The position numbers and the translations under genes were made by a program. DNA of 64,000 nt, taken from positions 99,994,074 through 100,058,073 of the forward strand of contig NC_089490.1 in assembly GCF_036850765.1 (NCBI RefSeq). Reading direction: 5' to 3'. Of this stretch, positions 11,575 through 22,490 are shown piece after piece. The stretch's first letter is position 1. Each line of letters begins with the position of its first letter. The DNA comes from Saccopteryx bilineata (lineage: Eukaryota; Chordata; Mammalia; Chiroptera; Emballonuridae). The notes under the pieces were generated by a model. The model was not told the origin of the DNA. It saw only the letters and a list, made by a program, of their open reading frames with translations, and searched no databases.

Positions 11575-12380
11575 AAAAACTAGACTCAAACAACAACAGG
11601 AAAAAAAAATACCACAGAATGTATTGCAAAGCTTTCTAAGAGAAAATTATTATACATATTTTCTAAAACTGATGGCAAAATTTTGTTAAAGAATTAAATA
11701 TGTATTATTGGTAGCATCATCAAAAGTACAAATCCAAGCAGAATGAATAATTTTATTCTTTAATTTAAGAAATAAACTCTTTTAAAAAGAGTATCACAGA
11801 AGCATTATGAAAAACAAAATAAATCACTCTCTCTATAGCAAGAGTGATGCTCCCGAGGGGTGGGGAGTTGAACAAAATAAAACTATATTAGTCCTAAAAA
11901 ACAACTCAAGAGAACATTTCATGTATCCCCCAGTTATACCTTACTAATTCAATTCCACAAGCCTTTATTATGTACCTACTCCATGTTAAGCCCTGTGATA
12001 ATTGTGTAATTATAAGGAATATTATAATATCATGAGTTTGAAGTTTTGATTGATTTTTTTCTTGTTAAATCATTAATAAAGTGAGTTTGGTGAAAATGTT
12101 ACCATTTATTTTTGGCAGTGAAACTGAAAAGAAGGGTGCTTTAATAAAACTGTGTAAGGCTGCAATGGCCAGACCCAGGACAGAGTACAGAACCGCCGTG
12201 GCTGTGGACTGGAGCCCAGCTGATGAGAAGCAGACAATCAAGACAAAAGAGGGCTAGATGGGAACATCTCTTATTTTAGGAATTCAAAGATGCAAAAATA
12301 GGATGATGAAGAACTAGATGCAAGTTATAAAATTAATCTCTATGTGAGTAGCATAACATTAATAACCTGCTTCTAGAAGC
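11575..12380. other. AT-rich stretch, mostly unassigned
   Basis: Nothing firm is recognised. About 11945-12010 ('cctttattatgtacctactc', 'catgttaagccctgtgataa') is probably an eroded L2 or MIR end in minus orientation. No gene is supported. Confidence 0.4.
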
Positions 12381-12389
12381 TTTTCATCT

Positions 12390-13020
12390 ACAGTATCTAC
12401 CTTCCCAGCTGTCAGTTCTATTCCTTCTCTTCACCCCAACAACTTCTCCATGTTAGATCCTTAAAATCTCTCCCCTAGACTATTCCAATGGCCCCTAACT
12501 GTTCTCCCTAACACCCATTTGTCTCTCCTCTAATTTCTTCTGGACCGAATCACTTGAGCCTTTTTCCCAATAGCCTTCAACAACTTTCAGTGTTCTCCCA
12601 TTGCTGGCAGGTTCTACACTGCACCCCTTAACAAAGCACTAACCCTCTTGCTGATCTATCCCCAGGCTACTGTCTCAGCTCAACTCCCCACACAAACCCT
12701 TATTCAGCACCAACACTCCAGCAACAAAAGAAAGCTACACACGAGGTGTCTGTGTTTACTCACCCTGGTTTGTTTTGTTTCTTCCACCAAGAATCCCTTC
12801 CCTTGATACCTGCTCAGTCCTCCATGTCCAGACCACAACTGCCCTCTTCCATGAAACCTTTCTGATCCTTTTGGTTGAAATTAAACCCTCCTTCCTCTGT
12901 TCTCCACCAGGCTTTCCCACTTCTCTATGCATGCATACCATACCCTTCGTTGATATTAGTATATTGTCTAATCTCCCCTGCTAAAGTACTAGCTCTTTAA
13001 AAATGTACTCATCTCCATAT
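12390..13020 (+). repeat. L2 LINE 3' region relic
   Basis: A long C/T-rich run has the order of phrases found in the L2 3' part: 'ccctagactattccaatggc', 'gccttcaacaactttcagtg', 'ctgatctatccccaggctac', 'cttccatgaaacctttctga' and 'catatccctatggcactttc'. It is old and highly diverged. Frames in it on either strand are not genes. Confidence 0.55.
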
Positions 13021-13024
13021 CCCT

Positions 13025-13450
13025 ATGGCACTTTCACTATGTGATAGGTATGATTTCAAATGTTGCAGGTGTGTGAGTAGCTTCTTTTAATCCTCATAAC
13101 AATTTTACAAAGTATATGCTTTTATGCCTATTTTATACATAAGTAGACCTAGGTACAGTACAAGCAAGTGGGTCATTTGTCTACCCTTGCAACGCTAGTA
13201 AGTGTTGCAGCTGGTCAAACTGACCCTAGAGTCCATATAAACTTAAACACTATATATACATATATATAAACATTTAAACTTATCCAAAGAAAGCATTTAA
13301 ATACTTCTGAAGACTGGTAGAAAATGACATAGAAGCAGGTGGTAGAAATATTAGGGAGTAAGCCCATGGAAGTTAAGTTGCCCTCCCCCAAATTCACACA
13401 GTAAGTTACTGGCAGAGACGAAGTACAGTCTGAGTCTCCGGAGGGTAGTC
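13025..13450 (-). repeat. MIR fragments
   Basis: Minus-orientation MIR sequence is visible at 13025-13235 ('taatcctcataacaatttta', 'cctattttatacataagtag', 'gctagtaagtgttgcagctg'). A second MIR-like tRNA-related end lies at about 13385-13450 ('cacacagtaagttactggca'). They may be one split copy or two. Confidence 0.55.
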
Positions 13451-13638
13451 TATTGCTCCTTAAACTAGATCAGGGCTGCCACATAGTTCCCATGGAGAGA
13501 CTGGGCGAGAAAAGAAGAGATGAGAAATGTAGTCGAGTCTCATGTAATTGTAAGAAGTAATGAACTCGGGAAAGGATAGATCTCAAGATACTACAAGCAA
13601 ACTCTCCAATAAACATTTCTTTGCAGATGAATTTTCTT

Positions 13639-13840
13639 TCTTTTTTTTTTTAATTTTTCCATTGATTTGAGAGAGAAAAAGAGAGAAAGAGAGAAGCATC
13701 AGTTTATTGTTTCACTTAGTTGTTCCAGTTAGTTGTTCACTCATTGGTTGCTTCTCATGTGTTCCCTGACTGGGGGTCAAACCTACAACCTCTGGTGCAC
13801 CAAGTCTACACTTTATCCACTGAGCCACCAGGCCAAGGCC
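13639..13840 (-). mobile_element. short bat Ves-type SINE
   Basis: On the minus strand it reads as a compact tRNA-derived SINE of about 200 bp: head 'ggcctggtggctcagtggat', a B-box-like 'ggtttgacccccagtcaggg', 'gatgcttctctctttctctc' and an A-rich tail. A perfect 17-bp target duplication TGCAGATGAATTTTCTT flanks it at 13622-13638 and 13841-13857. It lacks the long middle of designs A and B and looks like a separate subfamily. Confidence 0.92.
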
Positions 13841-13979
13841 TGCAGATGAATTTTCTTAAACTCTAAAATGCAAAACCTTAAGTCCATGGGTCTGAGAAAA
13901 CATAGGCAAAATACAAATGGACTGAACCTAGGAAACAATAGCAGTCTCCTTCTTTTGGTATTTACCGTATGCTTAGATC

Positions 13980-15045
13980 TGTGTTAAAACTTGATCTAAT
14001 TGAATCCTTACAGCCAACCCATCAGTATTATTATTAACTGCAGACTACAGAGACAGGAACAGTCTCAGTGACTTTCCTAAGGTCACAGAGCAGGTAAGAA
14101 ATAGCCCAGGGAGGCAGATTCCAAATGAGTCCATTTTTTTAGATCATAGAAGCGCATTACTTGAAGTCCTAAAACCAGTTTGGATTTCAGCACTCCCACA
14201 TGCAATACACAGTAGCCTGCCTTCCAAAAGAAGGAATGGAAATATATTTTAATTTTTTACTTAGTTCCCAAAGTCATCATTATGTGTGTCCCTATGCACC
14301 AGTTCCCTTCAAAATGGCTGTAAAGAGGCAATTATACAGCAATGCCTTGTTGAGACAGGTATGTCTAGTGTCTGACAGTAAAAGGTCTCTTAAATACTGT
14401 TTCTTAGTACCTTTGCCTGCTTTTATGGTTTTCCCATCCTTTCTCTCATCAAAACACAGAAGCTACTATTTCTTGCAGTTACATGCCTTCATTATTTCCA
14501 CATCTTTCTCCCATGAGCAAGAAAACCATTGAAGGAGCATTGTTAGAATTTGGTAAAAATTCAGAGCTCTTAAAATTTGAATGCAGGGCTGAGATACTAC
14601 AGCACAGAAGTTATCAGTCAAACCCTTTTCTTGAGCTGCATCCCTGATCATTTAAATGCTAAACAAGCGCTGGGGGTGTGGTGGGGTGGCGGTGACCATA
14701 TAACATTCCCTTGTAATGACAGATTTATCAGGATGAATGAAATAGAGACAATTTTAAAAGAAAAAAAGTAGACTATTCTAATAGGATTTGATTATAAAAA
14801 TTCAAATGCTGCTTTTAATCTTTATTAAATATTAGAGAATGGTAATATGATGAGATGTAGGAACCTGGACTTTAAACCTAGACATACCTAAATTATAATC
14901 TTTTCCCACTGCTTTCTGACAATTGACTTAATTTTCCTTGAGCCTCCATTTTTTATCTTCATATCTTAAATTGTGGATAATGATAAACCTATCTCATAAA
15001 GTATATAAAGTACCTGACATATAACAGTTAGCTTTAAAATCCCAT
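13980..15045. repeat. MIR fragments around single-copy DNA
   Basis: About 14025-14130 is a minus-orientation MIR ('ctaaggtcacagagcaggta'). About 14880-15040 is a plus-orientation MIR ('ttgacttaattttccttgag', 'cctccattttttatcttcat', 'aaagtacctgacatataaca'). Between them 14130-14880 looks unique, with no supported gene. Confidence 0.5.
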
Positions 15046-15221
15046 ATAATAGTGTTGAGATCACATTTTTATTACTTGAATTTAAAATATGCTTAGTCTC
15101 AAAGTTACAGTCATGGTCTAGAATTTATAACTCATAATTATAGAGCACAAAAGTTAAAGAATATATGTTGTCATCTTAGAAATTTTGAAGGTGGTAGAGT
15201 TTTATCTCCAGAGTATCTGTA

Positions 15222-16043
15222 TGGTCAAATAAGTTCACAAATATGATGTATATGTTCGCTCCCTTATAGTTTGCACTGGGTGTGGGGGACAGGCTGTAAG
15301 CAGGCAGGGTCCAAGCCTAAGGCTTGGTTTTAAGACTAAGCCTTTCCCACCCTTTTAATACTAAGATCTTCTCAACATTAAGCTTTTCTCCACACCCTTA
15401 ACTGTTGCATGATGTTGGATGGTGCACTCTTATGAGGAATCTCATTTATGCCTCAGTTAAGTGGCTTTGTATCAGAGACTTCCTTATTTGTATACTGACT
15501 TAACGGTTTTGATTTCTACACTATAACATGGGACATACCAGGGGTTTTCTCTCTCTTGGTTCCTGAAATTAGCATTGCAAGGAGAAGCAGCCAAGACGGC
15601 AGAGTACTGAAGAAGTCAGTTTGTGCAGAGAGAAGAAGATGGGGGCTGGTGAGGTCTAAACCTTTGATTCTAGGAATTCTAGGAAACTCAGATGAGTCAG
15701 TGGATTTGAGAGCCCTGAATGGAAAGGGAAGTATTTTCCCACTGTGTGTATTTCTTGCCTTCAGGTGAAAGCTAGGATAAAGATGATGGCTCACCAGTTC
15801 TTGGCTCTGTTGTTTCATCACCGTCTATCTGAATCAAATGAGAACCTGCATGGGCCAGGCGGCTGTGATGGTGGCCATGGCTACTGGCTTTACAGTATTT
15901 CTTGCCAACTGGGTGCAAGCTAGGATTAAATGTAATGGCCCACCAGTTCTTGGCTCCATTGTTCTATTACCATCTGTCCAGATTAAATGTGAACCTGCAC
16001 GGGCCAGGTGGCTGTGATGGTGGCCGTGGCTACTGGCTTTACA
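15222..16043 (+). mobile_element. solo LTR, family X copy 1, with internal duplication
   Basis: The element starts TGGTCAAATAAG and ends TTTACA, so it has the 5'-TG..CA-3' termini of an LTR. A direct repeat ATCTGTA flanks it at 15215-15221 and 16044-16050; 5-6 bp is usual for retroviruses and the extra bases may be chance. It is homologous along its length to the LTR at 38734-40728, and its 3' half is homologous to the minus-strand LTR at 28393-28949. A block of about 147 bp is tandemly duplicated (15751-15897 and 15898-16043). No internal retroviral genes are present, so this is a solo LTR left by recombination. I do not recognise the family name. Confidence 0.8.
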
Positions 16044-16119
16044 ATCTGTATGGCTTGAATTTACCAATCATCATTTGAGCCATATATTCTCACTTCAGCT
16101 GTTTCTTGTTAAAGATCTG

Positions 16120-16172
16120 TTGGATGGATGGATGGATGGATGGATGGATGGATGGATGGATGGATGGATGGA
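16120..16172. repeat. (GGAT)n microsatellite
   Basis: About 13 uninterrupted copies of the tetramer GGAT, ending in a degenerate GGACGAATG. Confidence 0.97.
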
Positions 16173-16399
16173 CGAATGAAAATAAATACCAACACTTGGA
16201 CACAAAGGTAATATTTAAAGAGAATGAATTATGGAAAAATGGAGATAGAGATGTAAGTATATATCCATAACTGCTAAGAAGATTAATCTAACAAGATTAG
16301 AAACATAATTTAAGATCAATTTGGAAAGACTTACCAGGACTTGAGCTTAAAGTGTGACAGGACTTCAGAAACATGGAACTGAAAGAAAGAGTAGAAAAT

Positions 16400-16577
16400 C
16401 AGGTGGAGAATGCACCATCCCCTATCATGCAACAGTCAAGAGGGTGGAGAAAAACTTAGGCTTAAAACTAAGCCTTAGGCTATACGAACCCTGCCTGCTT
16501 ACAGCCTGTCTCCTACATCCAATGCAAACTATAAGCGAGCAAACATATATATCATATCTGCAAACTTATTTGACCCA
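16400..16577 (-). mobile_element. partial LTR, family X copy 2
   Basis: The reverse complement starts TGGGTCAAATAAG at 16577 and runs colinear with the first part of the LTR at 15222: 'gtttgctcgcttatagtttg', 'gagacaggctgtaagcaggc', 'gcctaaggcttagttttaag', then 'gactgttgcatgatag'. It stops at about 16400 with no 3' half. With copy 1 it forms an imperfect inverted repeat about 1 kb apart. Its start abuts a SINE fragment at 16578. Confidence 0.8.
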
Positions 16578-16589
16578 CACTGCCTCAGC

Positions 16590-16745
16590 TGCAGCCCCTC
16601 CCCCCCAGTCAAGGCACATATGAGAAAGCAATCAATGAACAACTAAGGTGCCACAACTATGAGTTGATGCTTCTCATCTCTCTCCCTTTGTGTCTGTCTA
16701 TCCCTGTGTGTCCCTCTCTCTGTTTCTGTCTCTCTCAGAGAGTTG
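16590..16745 (+). mobile_element. 5'-truncated bat SINE, design B
   Basis: Only the 3' half is present: 'gtcaaggcacatatgagaaa', 'gcaatcaatgaacaactaag', 'gagttgatgcttctcatctc', then a CT-rich run of TCTCT/TGTGTGTC. The tRNA-like head is missing and no target duplication is evident. Confidence 0.75.
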
Positions 16746-17637
16746 CAAATACTATAACTCTAGCCATGTGACAACAAAACAGTGCATATCCCAAGACAAT
16801 GTGGCCCAGCACCTACTACTGGGCTCGAGGTCCTGGATCCCAGATTCAGGAGTCAAACTCATTTTCAGGTCCTCCTAAATAGTGAAAATGAGGTTATATT
16901 TCTGCCTCACTCAGGATTAGTTTTAGTTAGAATCAGGACATAGCTGATGCTGGGTAGAAAGAGTCAGTAGCTCTAGTTATAAAAAATTGGAAAGGCAGAA
17001 GCAAGAGAAACAATGCTAATACAGTGGTACCTTGACAGATGAGTTTAATGTGTTTCATGGCTGAGCTTGTGATTCAATTTGCTCATGTGTCAAATCGAAT
17101 TTTCCCATTTAAATTAATGGGAATGCAATTAATCTGTTCTGGCCCCCAAAAACCACACAAATTTTTTGTTTTATATGCTTTGAAATAAGAAAATGTACTT
17201 TATAAATAACAAATACATACACATATATACCTAATAAGAGAGAATGTAAAGAAATAAACTGGTTTATGAAGTGTATTTACCTTGAAGGTCAGGCAAAGAT
17301 GCTGACAGGGGGAAGAGACTAGTGGAGAAGGTTTTCATTTTGTGTGCTATCGCTTAACATAACTTATCCTCTACACACTTAACACTACATTTAATCGCAA
17401 AATTTAACTTACACAATACATATGATATGTAACTTTATTGCTAAACTTAATTGCTATTTCTTTACTTTGCTTAATCATCATTGTATGGCTTCCTTCTCCT
17501 TCCCCTTCTTCTTTTCTGCTCTTTTCAAAACTTTTTGGTGCGAAAACCCTTCCTCCAGCAACACTAGCATAACAATGGCTCTTCCCAAGCAGGAAGGTAA
17601 TTAGTAATTTCACAGACAGCTGCCCAGTGCCATTTTT

Positions 17638-18112
17638 TTCCACTTTTTTTGTTTCTTTCATTTTCTTATCTTTATTTTTTCTTTTCCACCTTGGTCCTTT
17701 TATCCTTTGCTCCTCTTATTGTTTTCTCTTCATCTTGAGCTACATTACCCATAGGTGTTACATTTCCCATTTTTTTTCTTTTCTTTTTTCTTTCTGTCTA
17801 TGAGGGTTACACTCTAAAAACCTTAACTCTCTGCCTTTATTTCTTTTTTTTTCTTTCTTCCTTTTTTTTCTTTTTCTTTTTTCTACCTCTCTCTTAGTTT
17901 CTTCTCTTCTCTTTCACTTTTCCTCTCATTCGATCCTCACTCACAAACAAATTATTTTATTTTAGATTCAAATTTTTTCTTTGTGGCATTTTGTGTGGTT
18001 TTTACTTTGCTTTTAACTCATTAGCATTCCCGCCAACCCCGGCTCTCCATTCTATGTAGTTTTTGTTCCACTTAATACAATAGTATTCTTTTTCTTGTTT
18101 TCTTCTTTTTAT
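17638..18112 (+). other. inverted L1 5'UTR-like T-rich segment 3' of the L1
   Basis: This T-rich segment is the reverse complement of an A-rich block at about 36480-36860, which lies in the 5'UTR of the minus-strand L1 at 30375-38653. Shared phrases, in order, include TATGAGGGTTACACTC / GAGTGCAACCCTCATA, GTTACATTTCCC / GGGAGATGTAAC and TTTGTGGCATTTTG / CAAAATGCCACAAA. The homology is colinear over about 400 bp. Here the 5'UTR runs opposite to the L1 it adjoins and lies past its 3' end but within the target duplications. A 3' transduction from a source L1 next to another L1 5'UTR would explain it; so would two separate events. Confidence 0.7.
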
Positions 18113-18513
18113 TTTTTTAATTTATTAATTTTAATATGGTGACATTAATGAATCAGGGTACATATGTTCAGAGAAAACATCTCCAGATTATTTTGACATT
18201 TGATTATGTTGCATACCCCTCACCTAAAGTCAAATTGTCTTCCATCACCTTCCATCTAGTTTTCTTTGTGCCCTCCCCCTCCCCCACATCCTCTCTCTCC
18301 TTCCTCCCCCACCTTCCCACCCATTGCCATCACATTCTTGTCCATGTCTCTGAGTCTCATTTTTATGTCCCATCTATGTATGGATTCATATAGTTCTTAC
18401 TTTTTTCTGATTTACTTATTTCACTCAGTATAATGTTATCAAGGTCCATCCACGTTATTGTCAATGATCCAATGTCAGCATTTCGTATGGCTGAGTAGTA
18501 TTCCATAGTATAT

Positions 18514-18807
18514 CAGTGGTCCCCGACACCCGGGCCATGGACTGGTACCGGTCCATGGGTCATTTGGTACCAGTCCGCAGAGAAAGAATAAATAACTTAC
18601 ATAATTTCCGTTTTATTTATATTTAAATCTGAATGATGTCTTATTTTTAAAAAATGACCAGATTCCCTGTTATACCTGTCTAAGACTCACTCTTGATGCT
18701 TGTCTCCGTCACGTGAAACATTTATCCGTCCCACCCTTAAGGCTGGTTCATGAAAATATTTTCTGACATTAAACCAATCCGTGGCCCAAAAAATGTTAGG
18801 GACCATG
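18514..18807. mobile_element. hAT MITE inside the L1
   Basis: The ends CAGTGGTCCCCGAC and TTAGGGACCATG form degenerate hAT terminal inverted repeats, with matching subterminal GGGCCATGGACTGG / CCAATCCGTGGCCC parts. Just outside, TAGTATAT (18506-18513) and a GGTATAT-like copy (about 18808-18814) fit an eroded 8-bp duplication. They split the L1 phrase 'attccatagtatatatgta'. The roughly 294-bp interior has no open frame. I recall this family from several tetrapods but cannot name it surely. Confidence 0.78.
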
Positions 18808-19277
18808 GGTATATATGTAACAAAGCTTTTTAATCCACTCATTCACTGACAGACACTTGGGCTGTTTCCAGGTCTTCACTATTGTGAACAATGCTGCCAT
18901 AAACATGGGGGTGCATTCTCCTTTTGGAACAGTTCTATGGTGTTCTTAGGGTATATTCTTAAAAGTTGAATAGCTGGGTCAAAAGGCAGTTCAACTTTCA
19001 ATTTTTTGAGGAATCTCCATACTGTTTCCCACTGTGGCTACACAAATCTGCATTCCCACCAGCAGTGCAGAAGGGTTCCCTTTTCTCCACATCCTCGCCA
19101 CCCCTTATTCTGTGTTGTTTAGTCGATAAGCGCCATTCTGACAGGTGTGAGGTGATATCTCATTGTGGTTTTAATTTGCATTTCTCTAATGATTAGTGAT
19201 GTTGAGCATCTTTTCATCTACCTATTGGCCATCTGTATGTCCTCTTTGAAGAAGTCTTTATTCATTTCTTTTGCCCA

Positions 19278-20798
19278 TTATTGGATTGGATTGTTTGTCT
19301 TTCTGGTGTTGAGATTTACAAGTTCTTTACAAATTTTGGTTATTAACCCCTTATCAGACACACTGTCAAATATGTTCTCCCATTGTGTAGTTTGTCTTTT
19401 TATTCTGTTCTTATTGTCTTTGGCTGTGCAAAAGTTTTTTAGTTTGATATAGTCCCATTTGTTTATCCTGTCTTTTATTTCACTTGCCCATGGAGATAAA
19501 TCAGCAAATATATTGTTGCAAGAGATGTTGGAAAGCTTACTGCCTATGTTTTCTTCTAAGATGCTTATGGCTTCACAGCTTACATTTAAGTCTTTTATCC
19601 ATTTTGAGTTTATTTTTATGAATGGTATAAGTAGGTGGTCTAGTTTCATTTTTATTGCAGGTAGATGTCCAATTTTTCCAACACCATTTATTAAAGAGGT
19701 TGTCTTTACTCCATTGTATGCCCTTACCTCCTTTGTCAAATATCAGTTGTCCATAGAACTGTGGGTTTATTTCTGGGTTCTCCATTCTGTTCCATTGATC
19801 TATATGCCTTTTCTTATGCCAGTACCAGGCTGTTTTGAGTACAATGGCCTTGTAGTATAACTTGATATCAGGAAGTGTGATGCCTCCCCCTTTATTCTTC
19901 TTTTTTAAGATTGCTGAGGCTATTCGTGTTCTCTTTTGGTTCCATATAAATTTTTGGAATATGTGACCTATATCTTTAAAGTATGTCATTGGTATTTTAA
20001 TTGGTATTGCATTGAATTTATAAATTGCTTTGGGTAATATAGACATTTTAATGATGTTTATTCTTCCTAACCATGAGCATGGTATATGCTTCCACTTGTT
20101 TGTATCTTCCTTGATTTCTTTTATCAATGTTTTATAATTTTCCAAGTACAAGTCTTTAATCTCCTTGGTTAAATTTACTCCTAGTTACTTTAATTTTTGG
20201 TTGCAATAGTGAAGGGAATTGTTTCCTTAATTTCTCTTTCTGACTGTTCATTGTTGGTGTATAAAAATGCCTCTGATTTCTGAGTATTAATTTCATATCC
20301 TGCCACTTTGCTGAATTTATTTATCAGATACTGTAGTTTTTTTACTGCGACTTTAGGGTTTTCTATATACAATATAATATCTTCTTTTCCAATTTGGATG
20401 CCTTTTATTTCTTCTTCTTTTCTGATCACTGTGGCTAGGACTTCCAGGACTATGTTGAATAAGAGTGGTAAAAGGGGGCACCCCTGCTTTGTTCCTGGTC
20501 TTAAGGGGATTGCTTTTAACTTTTGCCCATTGAGTCTGATGTTGGGTGTGGGTTTGTCATAGATGGCCTTTATCATGTTGAGGTATGTTCCCTGTATTCC
20601 CACTTTGGTGAGAGTTTTGATCGTAAGTGGGTGCTGGATTTTATCAAATGCTTTTTCTGCATCTATTGAAATTATCATGTGGTTTTTCTCCTTCCTTTTG
20701 TTTATGTGATGAATCACATTGATTGATTTGCAAATATTGTACCAGCCTTGCCTCCCCAAAATAAATCCCACCTGATCATGCTGTATGATTTTTTTCAT
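19278..20798 (-). pseudogene. L1 ORF2 reverse transcriptase/C-terminal remnant
   Basis: Three open stretches cover the L1 ORF2 reverse transcriptase and following region. 20190-20798 has [33 protein letters not shown] and the [20 protein letters not shown] block. 19573-20151 has the downstream [20 protein letters not shown] and [14 protein letters not shown]. 19278-19739 is the next part. The FADD catalytic box expected before ILYIENPK is gone (it reads [13 protein letters not shown]), so the enzyme would be dead even without the frameshifts. Confidence 0.85.
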
Positions 20799-21614
20799 AT
20801 ATTATTGGATCCGGTTTGCTAATATTTTGTTGAGGATTTTAGTATCTATATTCATCAGGGATATTGGCCTATAATTTTTTTTGTGTTGTCTTTGCCTGGT
20901 TTTGGAATCAGAATTATGCTCACCTCATAGAAGGAGCTTGGAAGTCTTCCTCTTGAATTTTTTAAATAGCTTGAGAAGGATAGGAGTTAGTTCTTCTTCG
21001 AATATTTGGTAGAATTCACTTGTGAAGCCATCAGGCCCAGTACTTTTATTTTTGGGAGTTTTTTGAAAACTGTTTTGATCTCTGTTATAATCGGTCTGTT
21101 TAGGTTTTCTGATTCTTCCACATTGATTTTTGGAAGATTGTATGTTTCAAAGAATTTGTCCATTTCATCTAGGTTGTCTAGATTTTTGGCATACAGTTCT
21201 TCATAGTATTATTTTCTTACAATATTTTGTATTTCTGTTGTGTCAGTTGTTATTTCTCCACTCTTATTTCTAATTTTATTTGAGTCCTCGCTTTTTTTAT
21301 TGGTGAGTCTAGTTCATTGATCTTGTTTACCTTTTCAAAGAACCAGCTCCTGGTTTCATTGATCCTCTGTATTGTTTCTTTAGCCTCTATGTCATTTATT
21401 TCTGCTCTTATCTTTATTATTTCCTTCCTTCTACTACATTTAGGCTTTACTTGCTGTTCTTTTTCTAGTTCTTTTAGATGCAGGGTTAAGTTGTTTATTT
21501 GAGCTTTATATAGCTTCTTGAGGTATGCCTGTAGTGCTATGAACTTCCCTCTCAGTACTGCTTTTGCTGTGTTCCATAAATTTTGAGTTGTTGTATGCTC
21601 ATTATTATTCGTTT

Positions 21615-22193
21615 CTAGGAACTTTTTATTTCTTCTTTGATCTCACTGTTAATCCATTCATTATTTAACAACCTGCTATTTAGTTTCCATGTGTTTGAGA
21701 ATTTTTGAGCTTTTCTGTTGTAGTTGATTTCTAGTTTCATCCCATTGTGATCAAAGAAAGTGCTTGATATGATTTCAATCTTCTTAAATTTGTTGAGACC
21801 ACTTTTGTGCCCTAACATGTGCTCTATCCTAGAGAATGTACCATGAGCACTTGAAAAGAATGTATATTCTGCTGCTTTAGGGTGAAAGGTTCTGAACATA
21901 TATATTAAATCCCAGTTGATCTAGTGTGTCCTTAAGTCTGCTGTTTCTTTGTTAATTTTGTTTCTTGAGGATCTATCTAATGATGTTAGTGGGGTATTGA
22001 AATCCTCTACTATTGTAGTATTGCTGTTGATCTTGCTCTTTACATCCATCAAAGTCTGTTTTATATATTTAGGTGCTCCTATATTAGGTGCGTAAATATT
22101 TATAATAGTTATATCTCCCTGTTCAATTGCTCTCTTTATCATAATGTAGTGGCCTTCTTTAGCTCTTACTATAGCCTTTGTTTTAAAGTCCAT
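21615..22193 (-). pseudogene. L1 ORF2 endonuclease remnant
   Basis: Two frames separated by a break near 21910 carry the APE-like endonuclease that nicks the target in L1 insertion. The right one has ITIINIYAPNIGAPKYIKQT and VEDFNTPLTSLDRSSRNKIN, where EDFN stands for the usual GDFN. The left one has YTFFSSAHGTFSRIEHMLGH (IEH where the family has IDH) and FDHNGMKLEIN. Catalytic motifs are altered and the frame is broken. Confidence 0.82.
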
Positions 22194-22490
22194 TTTGTCT
22201 GATATGAGTATTGCTACCCCAGCTTTTTTTTCATTTCTATTTGCATAAAATATTTTTTTTCATCCTTTTACCTTTAGTCTATGTGCATCTTTTGTTTTAA
22301 GGTGTATCTCTTGTAGACAGCATAAGTACGGGTCCTGTTTTCTTATCCATGCAGCTACCCTCTATCTTTTGATTGGATCATTTAATCCATTTACATTTAA
22401 GGTTATTATTGATATGTATTTGTGTATTGCCATTTTATTCTTTAAAGCTGTATGCCTCTTTTGCTATATTCTTTTCCCATTTTCATCTGT

